DNA of 47,921 nt, from contig NZ_MWLL01000187.1 of assembly GCF_002198675.1 (NCBI RefSeq), forward strand, positions 50,344 through 98,264. The letters are read 5' to 3'. This DNA is from Kineosporia sp. R_H_3. Its GTDB lineage: Bacteria; Actinomycetota; Actinomycetes; Actinomycetales; Kineosporiaceae. The translations under genes were made by a program, and so were the position numbers. The stretch's first letter is position 1, and the number at the start of each line of letters is the position of its first letter. Shown one piece after another: positions 37,488 through 46,882 of the stretch. The notes below the pieces were generated by a model. The model ran no database searches, was not told the DNA's origin, and worked only from the letters and a program-made list of their open reading frames with translations.

Positions 37488-39098
37488 TCAGCTCGCCAGC
37501 AGCCGGCCGAGGACCGGCACCTTGAGGATCGCCGGGAACGTCTCGTCGACGGCCAGCCGGCGCCTGTTGAGCACGAACAGGGCGAGGACCACGACCGCGG
37601 TCGCGACGAGGGTGACCCAGATCGTCGGGCTCGTGAGGCCGTAGTCGTCGGGCAGCAGCCAGGAGAGCGCGAACAGCAGGCCGGCCCCGGTCACGATCGA
37701 CACGTACGACATGAGGTAGCCGCCGTCGAAGAGCGAGACCCCGGTGCCGAGCAGCAGGCCCGCCTGCTTGAGCACGTTGTGCAGCACGAGCGCGGCGCAC
37801 GTGCCGATCGCGGCGCCGAGCGGGCCGTACCGCGGGATGAGCAGCATGTTGAACGTCACGCACGCCGCGGCGGCCACGACGTTGATGCCGACGATGTACT
37901 TGAGCCGCCCGTAGACCTTGAGCGTCAACCCGTTGAACCCGAGCGCCGCGTTGAAGTAGTAGCCCACCGCGAGGATCGCGAGGATCGTCCACGAGGCCGC
38001 GTAGCGCTCGCCGAAGAGCAGCTCCGTCACCGGCTGCGCGAGCGAGAACGTCACGGCGAACACCGGGAACGTCAGCAGCGCCACCCACAGCGCGGTCCGC
38101 CAGTACAGCGCGTTGATGCCCTCGGTGTCGCCACGCGCGTAGAGCCGGCTCGCGGACGGCGTGAACAGGAGCGTGAAGCTCTGCAGCACGAACGTGTTGA
38201 GCAGCGCGAGCGGCACGACGGCCTTGTACGCGGCGACGTCCTCGGTGCCGCCGTACCGGGCGAGCAGGAAGGTGTCGGCCGTCGTCATGACGATCATGAC
38301 GAGGTCGGACGACAGCAGGGGCAGCGTGAAGCCGAGGATCTCGCGGCGCGGCACGACGACCTCGCCGCGGCGGAACCGGGCGAGGATCCCGGTCTTGCGC
38401 AGCACCCGCAGCAGCGCCGACACGTAGATCAGGAAGCCGAGGACGCTCGCCACGAGGTACCCGACCGCGAGGTGGTGCGCGTCGCCGTCCGTCAGCACGA
38501 GGCTCAGCACGACCGACAGCCGCAGCGCCGGGGCGAGCACGTACTTGCGGAAGAAGATCACCTTGGCGCTCGCGAACACCGCGGTGACGCCCTCGATGAG
38601 GTCGTCGAGCGCCTCGATCGGGGCCATGAACGCCAGCACGAGCAGCAGCTGGACGGCGAGCACCCGGTCGGCGCCCTGGCCGCCGAGCAGGCCCGACTCG
38701 ACCGTCCCCGACGTCAGGTGGACGACGGTCACGACGAGCGCGCCGAACGTCGCGACGCAGCCGAAGACGAGGAAGAGCGTGCCGAAGACCTTGCCCCACT
38801 CGCCGCGCTCGCTGTAGATCGGCAGGAACCGCGTCACCGCGCGGTCGAGCCCGAACGAGCTGAGCGTCTGGCCGAGCGTGACGAACGTGAGGGCGAACGC
38901 GAAGGCGCCGTAGTCGTTCTTCGTCAGGTGGTTGACGATCATCACCTGGATCGCGAAGGTGACGGCCATCGCCATCGCCTTGCCGACGAGCAGCAGGCTC
39001 GACCCGCGCAGCTGCTTGCGCGTGAGGGCGTCGGCCGAGGCGGGCCCCGTGGCGCCCGCCCCCGCCTGTGCGGGCTGCTCCGTGCCTGTCGTCGTCAC
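37488..39098 (-). CDS. Polysaccharide/lipid-linked oligosaccharide flippase (Wzx/MATE-like)
   Basis: A 536-aa integral membrane protein with about 12-14 spans, of the MOP superfamily (polysaccharide_synt type). Hallmarks are the N-terminal GSSLLLVGKAMAMAVTFAIQ, LTKNDYGAFAFALTFVTLGQ (the region typical of Wzx proteins), FTLPLLSSDLVMIVMTTADT and YGPLGAAIGTCAALVLHNVL. The start is uncertain: GTG at 39098 has GGAG 9 nt upstream, while ATG at 39140 would add 14 residues. It is followed by the kinase-fusion gene. No glycosyltransferase is adjacent, which is unusual for a Wzx, so these two genes probably serve a glycan made elsewhere. Confidence 0.88.
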   Translation of the reverse strand: MTTTGTEQPAQAGAGATGPASADALTRKQLRGSSLLLVGKAMAMAVTFAIQVMIVNHLTKNDYGAFAFALTFVTLGQTLSSFGLDRAVTRFLPIYSERGEWGKVFGTLFLVFGCVATFGALVVTVVHLTSGTVESGLLGGQGADRVLAVQLLLVLAFMAPIEALDDLIEGVTAVFASAKVIFFRKYVLAPALRLSVVLSLVLTDGDAHHLAVGYLVASVLGFLIYVSALLRVLRKTGILARFRRGEVVVPRREILGFTLPLLSSDLVMIVMTTADTFLLARYGGTEDVAAYKAVVPLALLNTFVLQSFTLLFTPSASRLYARGDTEGINALYWRTALWVALLTFPVFAVTFSLAQPVTELLFGERYAASWTILAILAVGYYFNAALGFNGLTLKVYGRLKYIVGINVVAAAACVTFNMLLIPRYGPLGAAIGTCAALVLHNVLKQAGLLLGTGVSLFDGGYLMSYVSIVTGAGLLFALSWLLPDDYGLTSPTIWVTLVATAVVVLALFVLNRRRLAVDETFPAILKVPVLGRLLAS

Positions 39099-39315
39099 GT
39101 CCTTGTTCTCCGGAGCCCGAGCACCACCCCCGACGGGCAACCACCGGACCCCCTCCTGACCGGCGAGAATAGGACGTTCGCCCCCAGGTCACCCCAGGTT
39201 CACCGAGATCGTCGTCCGAACGACCGGTTGTGCGCGGACGCTGCGCGATCACCGCGCTCCGGGGTGTAACCCCTGTTCGGCGGGGGACGCGGACGGAGCG
39301 ACCGCCTGCGGGTTC

Positions 39316-39321
39316 TAGACT
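39316..39321 (+). promoter_or_regulatory. -10 box for the gatCAB operon
   Basis: TAGACT, with transcription expected near 39328-39330, giving a leader of about 50 nt before the ATG at 39378. The leader contains a GCGGCG-T-CGCCGC hairpin at 39333-39345 and a GGGAGAG ribosome-binding site, unlike the leaderless genes nearby. The upstream gap (39099-39377) otherwise shows only a small GGGGT-GTA-ACCCC palindrome at 39261. Confidence 0.5.
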
Positions 39322-39377
39322 CGCGGTGTCATGCGGCGTCGCCGCCGCAGCCCCCCAACCGTTACTCGGGAGAGTGC

Positions 39378-39674
39378 ATGTCCGCCATCTCGCGCGAGGA
39401 GGTCTCCCACCTCGCGATGCTGGCCAGGATCGACCTGCAGCCCGACGAGCTCGACCGGCTCGCCGCCCAGCTCGACGTCATCCTCGACGCGGTGGCGACG
39501 GTCACCCAGGTCGCGGGTGAGGACGTCCCCGCGACGAGCCACCCGATGCCGCTGACGAACGTGACCCGCCCCGACGAGCCCCGGCCCTGCCTCACGCAGG
39601 AGGAGGCGCTCTCCGGAGCGCCCGCCGCCGAGGCCGGCCGGTTCCGCGTCCCGCGCATCCTCGAGGAGGACTGA
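39378..39674 (+). CDS. gatC: Glutamyl/aspartyl-tRNA amidotransferase subunit C
   Basis: A 98-aa subunit that stabilises GatA-GatB. The typical [31 protein letters not shown]-terminal helices and the C-terminal [19 protein letters not shown] segment are present. The full complex converts mischarged Glu-tRNA(Gln), and Asp-tRNA(Asn) where relevant, to the amidated forms. Its TGA overlaps the gatA ATG by one base (TGATG). Confidence 0.95.
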   Translation: MSAISREEVSHLAMLARIDLQPDELDRLAAQLDVILDAVATVTQVAGEDVPATSHPMPLTNVTRPDEPRPCLTQEEALSGAPAAEAGRFRVPRILEED

Positions 39675-41272
39675 TGACCGGCACGACGCTCCCGGCCGAC
39701 CTGACCCGGGCGACCGCCGCCGGGCTCGCGCAGGCGCTCGCCGCCGGTGACGTCTCCGCCGTCGAGGTCGCGCAGGCGCACCTCGACCGGATCGCCGCCG
39801 TCGACGGCACCCGCGACGCCGACGGGGTCGCCACCGGCCGCGCGGTGCACGCCTTCCTCCACGTCTGCGCCGAGAGCGCGCTGGCCGACGCGAAGGCCGT
39901 CGACGACGCGCGCGCCGCCGGGCAGACCCTGCCGGCGCTGGCCGGCGTCCCGATCGCCGTCAAGGACGTCATGGCGACCCGGGGCCTGCCGACGACGTGC
40001 GGCAGCCGGATCCTCCAGGGCTGGGTGCCGCCCTACGACGCCACCGTCGTCGCGAACATCCGGGCCGCCCGGATGGTCGTGCTCGGCAAGACGAACATGG
40101 ACGAGTTCGCGATGGGCTCCTCGACGGAGCACTCGGCGTACGGCCCGACCCGCAACCCGTGGGACCTCGACCGGATCCCGGGCGGCTCCGGCGGCGGCTC
40201 GGCGGCGTCGCTGGCGGCGTTCGAGACCCCGCTCGCGACGGGCACGGACACCGGCGGCTCGATCCGGCAGCCCGCGTCGGTCACCGGCACGGTCGGGGTC
40301 AAGCCGACCTACGGCGCGGTGAGCCGCTACGGCCTCGTCGCGCTCGCGAGCAGCCTCGACCAGGCCGGGCCGTGCGCCCGGACGGTCCTCGACACCGCGC
40401 TGCTCCACCAGGTGATGGCCGGGCACGACCCGATGGACTCGACGTCGCTGACGGGCGAGTACCCGGACGTCGTCGCCGCCGCCCGCGCCGGTGCGACCGG
40501 CTCGCTCGACGGCGTCACCGTGGGCGTCGTCCGCGAGCTGTCCGGCGACGGCTACCAGGCCGGCGTCCTGCGCCGGTTCGAGGAGTCGCTCGCGGTGCTC
40601 ACCGAGGCCGGCGCCAAGGTCGTCGAGGTGAGCTGCCCCAGCTTCACCGTCGCGCTCGCGGCGTACTACCTGATCCTCCCGAGCGAGGCGAGCAGCAACC
40701 TCGCGAAGTTCGACGCCATGCGGTACGGCCTGCGGGTCGAGCCCGGCGGCGTCGCGGTCCCGACGGCCGAGCAGGTCATGGGTGCGACCCGGGCGGCCGG
40801 CTTCGGCGACGAGGTCAAGCGCCGGATCATCCTCGGCACGTACGCGCTGTCGTCCGGCTACTACGACGCCTACTACGGCAGCGCGCAGAAGGTCCGCACG
40901 CTCATCCAGCGCGACTTCGCCGCGGCGTTCGGCCAGGCGGACGTGCTCGTCTCGCCGACCTCGCCGACGACGGCGTTCCCGCTCGGGGACAAGCTCGAGA
41001 ACCCGCTCGCGATGTACCTGCAGGACGTCGCGACCATCCCGGCGAACCTCGCGGGCGTGCCGGGGATGTCGCTGCCCAGCGGCCTCGCGGACGAGGACGG
41101 GCTGCCCGTCGGGCTGCAGATCCTCGCGCCCGCCGGGGCCGACGACCGGCTCTACCGGGTCGGCGGCGCGCTCGAGGCGATCCTCACCGCGCGCTGGGGC
41201 GGGTCGGTCCTCGACCGCGTCCCGGACCTCTCGGCAGCACTGGCCACCGCGGCGAACGGAGCGACCCGATGA
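39674..41272 (+). CDS. gatA: Glutamyl/aspartyl-tRNA amidotransferase subunit A (glutaminase)
   Basis: A 532-aa amidase-signature enzyme that frees ammonia from glutamine for GatB. The catalytic triad is visible as Lys97 ([11 protein letters not shown]), cis-Ser172 in [11 protein letters not shown] and nucleophile Ser196 in [12 protein letters not shown]. Also present is the DPMDSTSL block and the [17 protein letters not shown] region typical of GatA rather than of general amidases. Length is slightly above the family's usual 480-500. It overlaps gatC and gatB by 1 and 4 nt. Confidence 0.97.
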   Translation: MTGTTLPADLTRATAAGLAQALAAGDVSAVEVAQAHLDRIAAVDGTRDADGVATGRAVHAFLHVCAESALADAKAVDDARAAGQTLPALAGVPIAVKDVMATRGLPTTCGSRILQGWVPPYDATVVANIRAARMVVLGKTNMDEFAMGSSTEHSAYGPTRNPWDLDRIPGGSGGGSAASLAAFETPLATGTDTGGSIRQPASVTGTVGVKPTYGAVSRYGLVALASSLDQAGPCARTVLDTALLHQVMAGHDPMDSTSLTGEYPDVVAAARAGATGSLDGVTVGVVRELSGDGYQAGVLRRFEESLAVLTEAGAKVVEVSCPSFTVALAAYYLILPSEASSNLAKFDAMRYGLRVEPGGVAVPTAEQVMGATRAAGFGDEVKRRIILGTYALSSGYYDAYYGSAQKVRTLIQRDFAAAFGQADVLVSPTSPTTAFPLGDKLENPLAMYLQDVATIPANLAGVPGMSLPSGLADEDGLPVGLQILAPAGADDRLYRVGGALEAILTARWGGSVLDRVPDLSAALATAANGATR

Positions 41273-42846
41273 CCGTCACCGACACCACCGAGGCCGTGCT
41301 GGCCTACGACGACGTCGTCGCGGCCTACGACCCCGTCCTCGGGCTCGAGGTGCACGTCGAGCTCAACACGGCGACGAAGATGTTCTGCGGCTGCCCGACC
41401 GGGTTCGGCGCCGAGCCGAACACCCAGGTGTGCCCGGTCTGCCTCGGGCTGCCCGGCGCCCTGCCGGTGCTCAACGCCCGCGGCCTGGAGTCGGCGATCC
41501 GGATCGGCCTCGCGCTGAACTGCGAGATCGCGTCGTGGTGCCGCTTCGCGCGGAAGAACTACTTCTACCCGGACATGCCGAAGAACTTCCAGACGTCGCA
41601 GTACGACGAGCCGATCGCGTTCAACGGCTTCCTCGACGTCGAGCTGGACGACGGCAGCACCTTCCGGGTCGAGATCGAGCGCGCCCACATGGAGGAGGAC
41701 ACCGGCAAGTCGACCCACGTCGGCGGCGCCACCGGGCGGATCCACGGCGCCGACTACTCGCTCGTCGACTACAACCGGGCCGGCATCCCGCTCATCGAGA
41801 TCGTCACCAAGCCGGTCGAGGGTGCGGGGGAGCGGGCGCCGGAGATCGCGCGCGCCTACGTCGCGGCGCTGCGCGACCTGCTGCGCGCCCTCGGCGTCAG
41901 CGACGTCCGCATGGAGCAGGGGTCGCTGCGCTGCGACGCGAACCTCTCGCTGCGCGCGAAGGTCCCCGGCGCCGCGCCGGGGTCGGCCGAGCAGCGCGCC
42001 GTCCCGCTCGGCACCCGCAGCGAGACGAAGAACGTCAACTCGCTGCGCAGCGTCGAGCGCGCCGTCCGGTACGAGATGACCCGGCACGCCGCGCGGCTCG
42101 CCGCCGGGCTGAAGATCGTCCAGGAGACCCGGCACTGGCACGAGGACACGGGCATCACGACGTCCGGCCGGGAGAAGTCCGACGCCGAGGACTACCGCTA
42201 CTTCCCCGAGCCCGACCTCGTGCCGATGTCGCCGGACCCGGCCTGGGTCGACGAGCTGCGGGGCACCCTCCCCGAGCCGCCGCCGCAGCGCCGCCGGCGC
42301 CTGCAGGCCGAGTGGGGCTTCGCCGACCTCGAGATGCGCGACCTCGTCAACGCCGGGGCGGTCGAGCTCGTCGAGGCGACCGTCGCGGCGGGTGCGGCCC
42401 CGGCCGCGGCCCGCAAGTGGTGGAGCGGCGAGCTGGCCCGCCGGGCCAACGCGGACGGCGTCGAGCTCGCGGCGATGCCCGTGACCCCGGCCCAGATCGC
42501 TGCCCTCCAGGGCCTGGTCGACGCCGGCACGCTCACCGACTCGCTCGCCCGGCAGGTGCTCGAGGGCGTCCTCGCCGGTGAGGGCGAGCCCGCGGAGGTG
42601 GTCGAGAGCCGCGGGCTCCAGGTCGTGTCGGACGACGGCGCCCTGGGTGCCGCCGTCGACCGGGCGATCGCCGAGAATCCGGACGTTGCGGACAAGGTAC
42701 GCAGCGGCAAGGTCGCGGCGGTCGGCGCGCTCGTCGGAGCCGTCATGAAGCAGATGCGTGGCCAGGCCGATGCCGCTAAGGTCAAGGCACTCTTGACCGA
42801 GCGGTTGGCCCCCGCTGACAGCACGACGGACGTGTCGACGAGCTGA
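41269..42846 (+). CDS. gatB: Glutamyl/aspartyl-tRNA amidotransferase subunit B
   Basis: A 525-aa ATP-dependent amidotransferase that activates the mischarged tRNA and transfers ammonia. [18 protein letters not shown] opens the catalytic cradle, with the zinc-site Cys pair here and in [18 protein letters not shown]. Other blocks are [28 protein letters not shown] and [13 protein letters not shown]. The C-terminal YqeY-like tail domain ([20 protein letters not shown]) is complete. The ATG overlaps the gatA stop (ATGA). It is followed after 35 bp by a GGDEF-EAL gene on the same strand, with no evident terminator between. Confidence 0.97.
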   Translation: MTVTDTTEAVLAYDDVVAAYDPVLGLEVHVELNTATKMFCGCPTGFGAEPNTQVCPVCLGLPGALPVLNARGLESAIRIGLALNCEIASWCRFARKNYFYPDMPKNFQTSQYDEPIAFNGFLDVELDDGSTFRVEIERAHMEEDTGKSTHVGGATGRIHGADYSLVDYNRAGIPLIEIVTKPVEGAGERAPEIARAYVAALRDLLRALGVSDVRMEQGSLRCDANLSLRAKVPGAAPGSAEQRAVPLGTRSETKNVNSLRSVERAVRYEMTRHAARLAAGLKIVQETRHWHEDTGITTSGREKSDAEDYRYFPEPDLVPMSPDPAWVDELRGTLPEPPPQRRRRLQAEWGFADLEMRDLVNAGAVELVEATVAAGAAPAAARKWWSGELARRANADGVELAAMPVTPAQIAALQGLVDAGTLTDSLARQVLEGVLAGEGEPAEVVESRGLQVVSDDGALGAAVDRAIAENPDVADKVRSGKVAAVGALVGAVMKQMRGQADAAKVKALLTERLAPADSTTDVSTS

Positions 42847-42881
42847 TCCCGCGGGTCCCGCCGGGAGAGGTGGGGGATTCT

Positions 42882-45269
42882 GTGGCGTGGCCGAGCAGCG
42901 TGACCCTTCGCCGGGTCAGGGTGCTGGTGCCGCTCGCCTCCGCGCCCCTCGCGCTCGTCCCGCTCGCCGTCGTCGCGGCGGCCCTGGTCGGTCTGCTCGG
43001 CCTGGCCGGGTCGCCGTTCGCGACGCCGGTCGGCACCTCGACGGCAGGGCTCACCGCCCTGCTCAGCGGTCCGGTGCTCCTCGTCCGCTCGTGGGGCGCC
43101 GGGCCGCACCAGGCGTTCCGGCGCTGGCTCGGCTGGGCGGTCACCGTCTGGGGGGTCGGTCAGGCGGTCCAGGGGATCATCGCGATCAACGGGACGCCGT
43201 CGTTCCCCACGGCGGGGGACCTGGTGTCCCTGCTCGCGGCACCGCTGGCGTTCGTCGGGGCGCTGCTGATCCCCCGGCGCGGCGCGGGGTGCCGTCCGAT
43301 GTCGGACCCGGCCGCCCGCTGGCGGCTGCCGGTCGACTCCGCCCTCATCTCGGTGACCGCGGCCCTGCTCGTCTGGCAGTTCGCCTTCCTGCACATCTTC
43401 TCGACGGACGGCCGGGTGGCCCTGCGCCCGGACACCGTCACGGCGGTCGTCGTCATGCTCGCGGACGTCGGGGTCACGGCGCTGTCGTTCCTCATCGGGA
43501 TCCGTGACCTCGACCGGAACATGCTGCTCGTGTCCGTCGGGGTCGGCTGCTACACCGTCGGCGACCTCGTGACCCTCCACACGATCCTGCACGGGCAGCC
43601 CTGGCCCTGGCAGGGGGCGATGCTGTGGTGCCTGGCCTGGCCGTTGCTGGCCCTCGGCCTGCTGCGCTACCGGCCCGAGGACGCCGGGGCGTCCCGGGCC
43701 CGCGCGGGCACGGTGGCCGAGCTCGAGCCGGACGCCCGCGTCGTCGTCGTGACCACCTACACCGCGCTCGGCCTCCTCGCGCTCGGCGTCGTCCTCGTCA
43801 TCGTCTCCACGACGCTGCAGGCCGACCCGGTGTCGCTGTGGTTCGTCGTCCTCGCGCTGCTCGTGCTGGCCGGCCGGGAGTGGCTCAACACCCGGATGCG
43901 CAGCCGCCTCGTCGAGCGGCTCCACGAGGAGGCGACGACGGACCCCCTCACCGGGCTGCCGAACCGGCGCACGCTGGAGCTGCGGCTCGCGGCCGTCAGC
44001 CCGCACGAGGAGTGGTCGCTGCTGTCCGTGGACCTCGACGGCTTCAAGGAGGTCAACGCCGTCCTCGGGCACCCGACCGGCGACCGGCTCCTCGAGGCCG
44101 CCGCCCTCCGGATCGGCGCCGCCGTCCCGCCGGGCTCGCTCGTGAGCCGGGCCGGCGGCGACGAGTTCGCCGTTCTCGTCGCGGCGGACGTACGGACGGC
44201 GCAGACGGTCGGCGGGCGGCTCGTGGCCGCGGTCCGGCAGGCCGCGGGCGACGTCCCCGGGGTGGACCGGCTCAACGTCTCGGCGAGCGTCGGCATCGCC
44301 GCGGTCGCCGGGCCCGGGGTCGCGCCGGGCTCCGCGGTCGAGTCGTCCGACCCGCTCGCGGCGCTGTCGTCCGCGGGGGCCGCGCTCCGGACTGCCAAGC
44401 GGCTCGGCCGGGACCGCGTCGAGGTCTTCGACGCCGAGGCGGCCCGGGTGCGGCACCGCCGGCTGCTCGTCGAGGAGCGGCTGCGGGCCGCGATCTCGCA
44501 GGAGCGCATCGACGTCGCCTTCCAGCCGATCGTCGACCTCCACTGCGACCGGATCAGCGGTGCCGAGGCGCTGGCCCGCTGGAACGACCCCTCGCTCGGC
44601 GTCGTCGACCCGGGCGAGTTCATCCCCGTGGCGGAGGAGTCCGGCCTCGTCGTCGCCCTCGGCGAGCTCGTCCTGCACCGCACCCTCGCTGAGGTCGCGC
44701 GGCACGACCTGCACGGGCTCGGGATCCGGGTCAGCTGCAACGTGTCGCCGCTGCAGCTGCGGGTGCCGGGCTTCCACCAGGTCGTCGCGGAGGCGCTGTC
44801 CGCGCACGGCGTCCCGCCCGCGGCGCTCGTCGTCGAGGTGACCGAGGCGGTCTTCATCGAGGAGGACTCGCCGGCCGTACGCACCCTGCGCCGGCTCGCG
44901 GACTCGGGCGTGACGATCGCGATCGACGACTTCGGCACCGGCTACTCGGCGCTCGGCTACCTGCGCCGGCTGCCCGTGCACGTGCTGAAGATCGACCGGT
45001 CCCTGACCGCCTCGCTCGTCGAGGAGCCGCAGGCCCGGGCCATCACGACCGCCGTCCTCGAGCTGGGCCGCAGCCTCGACGTCCAGGTCGTCGTCGAGGG
45101 GATCGAGTCCTCCGTCGTGTCCGAGCTCGTGACCCGGCTGGGCGCCGGCTTCGGCCAGGGCTCGATGTACGGCGGAGCCGTCCCGGCCGCCGAGCTCGTG
45201 GCCGCCGCCACCCGCGCCGTGGCCGTCGTCCCGCCCGGCAGCCCGGGGCTGGGCCGGCGCAGCGCCTGA
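42882..45269 (+). CDS. Membrane GGDEF-EAL protein (diguanylate cyclase/phosphodiesterase)
   Basis: A 795-aa cyclic-di-GMP enzyme. Residues about 10-330 form an N-terminal membrane sensor of about eight spans with no known sensory domain. The GGDEF domain (TTDPLTGLPNRRTLELRLA) keeps the full active-site motif at 425-429 (RAGGDEFAVL) but has no RxxD inhibitory site five residues before it. The EAL domain keeps EAL at 562-564, the Asn of NVSPLQL, Glu of EVTEAVF, Asp-Asp of DDFGTG, Lys of KIDR and Glu of VVEGIE, so both halves may be active or one may be regulatory. GTG at 42882 has a better-spaced GGGAGAGG upstream than GTG at 42870. Possibly read through from gatB. It converges with the LtrA-family gene, 15 bp away. 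Confidence 0.93.
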   Translation: MAWPSSVTLRRVRVLVPLASAPLALVPLAVVAAALVGLLGLAGSPFATPVGTSTAGLTALLSGPVLLVRSWGAGPHQAFRRWLGWAVTVWGVGQAVQGIIAINGTPSFPTAGDLVSLLAAPLAFVGALLIPRRGAGCRPMSDPAARWRLPVDSALISVTAALLVWQFAFLHIFSTDGRVALRPDTVTAVVVMLADVGVTALSFLIGIRDLDRNMLLVSVGVGCYTVGDLVTLHTILHGQPWPWQGAMLWCLAWPLLALGLLRYRPEDAGASRARAGTVAELEPDARVVVVTTYTALGLLALGVVLVIVSTTLQADPVSLWFVVLALLVLAGREWLNTRMRSRLVERLHEEATTDPLTGLPNRRTLELRLAAVSPHEEWSLLSVDLDGFKEVNAVLGHPTGDRLLEAAALRIGAAVPPGSLVSRAGGDEFAVLVAADVRTAQTVGGRLVAAVRQAAGDVPGVDRLNVSASVGIAAVAGPGVAPGSAVESSDPLAALSSAGAALRTAKRLGRDRVEVFDAEAARVRHRRLLVEERLRAAISQERIDVAFQPIVDLHCDRISGAEALARWNDPSLGVVDPGEFIPVAEESGLVVALGELVLHRTLAEVARHDLHGLGIRVSCNVSPLQLRVPGFHQVVAEALSAHGVPPAALVVEVTEAVFIEEDSPAVRTLRRLADSGVTIAIDDFGTGYSALGYLRRLPVHVLKIDRSLTASLVEEPQARAITTAVLELGRSLDVQVVVEGIESSVVSELVTRLGAGFGQGSMYGGAVPAAELVAAATRAVAVVPPGSPGLGRRSA

Positions 45270-45284
45270 CGCCGGCGGGCCCGC

Positions 45285-46508
45285 TCAGCCCTCGTGGCGG
45301 ACGGCCTCCCGCCACTCGCGGAACCACAGGGTCTCGTAGCCGACGACGGCGACCACGCCGAGGGCGAGGACGGCGACCTGCAGCGTCGCCGACAGCTCCC
45401 CGACGACGGGCACGAGCGCCAGCAGCAGGCCGGCGAGCGCCAGCCGCTGCCGGTTCAGCGAGCCGATGTTGCGCAGCCGGAACGCGACGTGCGCGAGGAG
45501 GTAGAGCGCCACGCCGCCGTACAGCGACCACAGCGGCATGCCGTGCAGGCCCTTGCCGCCGACGAGCACCTCGAGACCCTTCCCGGCGTCCTCGCCGACG
45601 TAGCCGAGGGCCTTCTTGAGGCCGAGGGCGAGGAAGACGATGCCGACGACCATCGGGAAGTGCAGGTACGTGTACGAGTCGCGGGCCAGGGCGACCCGCT
45701 CGACGCCCTGTGCGGCCGCCAGCCGGCGTTCGGCGACGAGCGCGACGACGTCGAAGTACATCCACCACAGGCTCACGAGCACGGCGAGGGCGAGGTTGGC
45801 GCCGATGACGATCGGCCAGGTGAGCGGCAGCCCGTCCGCACCGACGCCGATCGCGACGATCGACTCGCCGAGCGCGATGATGATGACGAGCCCGTGCCGC
45901 TCGGTGAAGTGCCCGGGGGAGTCGACCCGCCAGCCGCCCGGGCCGATGAGGTAGACGAGCAGGTAGTCGAGGCCGAGCGCGAGCGCCCAGAGCGTCGTCT
46001 GGAGCAGCCCCGAGGTGAACGACGCGGCGACGAGGGTGCCGGTGCCGACGGCGAACGGCACGGTGAACCGGACGACGGTCGCGCGCAACGCGGGGTCGTC
46101 GCGGGACACGAGGGCGAAGAGCACCACGTGCAGCGCCCGGACGGCGAAGTAGGCGGCGGCGAAGACGAGCGGCCCGGAGAGGGTGGTGTCGCCGCTGTCC
46201 CCGAACGCCTCGGGGATCGCCATGCTCCCGACGAGCATCGCGCCCATGACGGCGACGAGCGCGATCCGGACGCCGCCCTCGTCGGCCCGCACGACGTTCC
46301 CGAGCCAGGCGAACCCGGTCCAGGACCACCAGAGGATGCCGAGGACGAGCACCCCGCGCAGCGCCCCCTCGGCGTCCGGGGAGTCGGCGAGCAGCGCGGT
46401 GACCTGGGTCAGCGCGAAGACGAAGACGAGGTCGAAGAACAGCTCCAGCGTCGTGACCTTGTGGGTGGCGTCCGTCGTGCGGGGGCGCCCGGTGCGTGCG
46501 TCGGCCAT
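45285..46508 (-). CDS. LtrA-family (low temperature requirement A) membrane protein
   Basis: A 407-aa multi-span membrane protein with the LtrA signature VTTLELFFDLVFVFALTQVT near the N-terminus and roughly ten to twelve hydrophobic helices. Conserved blocks include GLDYLLVYLIGPGGW, HFTERHGLVIIIALGESIVA and SLWWMYFDVVA. The family was named from a Listeria cold-growth locus; its biochemical role is unknown. The start is the ATG at 46508, just before the LtrA signature, rather than an ATG 84 bp upstream in GC-rich non-conserved sequence. Confidence 0.88.
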   Translation of the reverse strand: MADARTGRPRTTDATHKVTTLELFFDLVFVFALTQVTALLADSPDAEGALRGVLVLGILWWSWTGFAWLGNVVRADEGGVRIALVAVMGAMLVGSMAIPEAFGDSGDTTLSGPLVFAAAYFAVRALHVVLFALVSRDDPALRATVVRFTVPFAVGTGTLVAASFTSGLLQTTLWALALGLDYLLVYLIGPGGWRVDSPGHFTERHGLVIIIALGESIVAIGVGADGLPLTWPIVIGANLALAVLVSLWWMYFDVVALVAERRLAAAQGVERVALARDSYTYLHFPMVVGIVFLALGLKKALGYVGEDAGKGLEVLVGGKGLHGMPLWSLYGGVALYLLAHVAFRLRNIGSLNRQRLALAGLLLALVPVVGELSATLQVAVLALGVVAVVGYETLWFREWREAVRHEG

Positions 46509-46882
46509 GGGCAGGACAACATCACGACGGGCCCCGGATCTTCCACCCGAACCGCGCGACGCGCCGGACGCCGGCCGAGCGTGCAGTCTCACCGTGCCGA
46601 ACCCGCGACGGCCCCGGCCACAGCCCGGGTCCGGGGGTGCCTTCGCGCATGCTTTGCTCTGCCCTCGCTACTGAGGGTGCGCCGGACGACGCGCGCCACA
46701 GTTTCGTCGTTCCTGAGCGACATGCCGGGGGCTGACCGGCGAGTCGCCTGGTGTTGACGACGCTGTGGCGCGGCTGTCGCGCGGCACCCTCACTACTGAG
46801 GGCAGAGCAAAGCATCGGTGCAGCAGGGTGCCGGGGTCCTCGCCGGGGCGGACGAGGTCGGCCCGCGGGTGGCCTTCCGGGC
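46509..46882. other. Gene-free stretch containing a near-palindrome
   Basis: The 374-bp interval separates two minus-strand genes. Its centre is filled by the 167-bp near-palindrome at 46649-46815. The remaining parts (46509-46648 and 46816-46882) show no gene, RNA or clear promoter motif; the first should contain the promoter for the LtrA-family gene. Confidence 0.5.
46649..46815. repeat. 167-bp near-palindromic element
   Basis: The two halves are reverse complements over about 80 bp each: 27 of the outer 30 positions and about 58 of 80 overall. The outer tips are ATGCTTTGCTCTGCCCTC on the left and GAGGGCAGAGCAAAGCAT on the right. Each tip carries its own small hairpin built on CCCTC and GAGGG with a 6-nt loop. 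No target duplication is obvious. Short open frames on both strands start with similar peptides (MLCSAL), but that follows from the symmetry and is not evidence of coding. It looks like a MITE- or REP-type element. Confidence 0.75.

Noticed and set aside
35565-39269. Plus-strand frame of about 1,230 codons across the kinase fusion and flippase
   Set aside because: It is antisense to two genes with clear domains and a membrane pattern, so it is a shadow of codon bias.
39261-39273. GGGGT-GTA-ACCCC palindrome upstream of gatC
   Set aside because: It is only 5-bp arms, a frequency expected by chance in GC-rich DNA, and not placed as a terminator for either neighbour.
46522-46815. Short open frames on both strands starting MLCSAL inside the near-palindrome
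   Set aside because: Their similarity follows from the inverted symmetry of the DNA. There is no ribosome-binding site, promoter or family.
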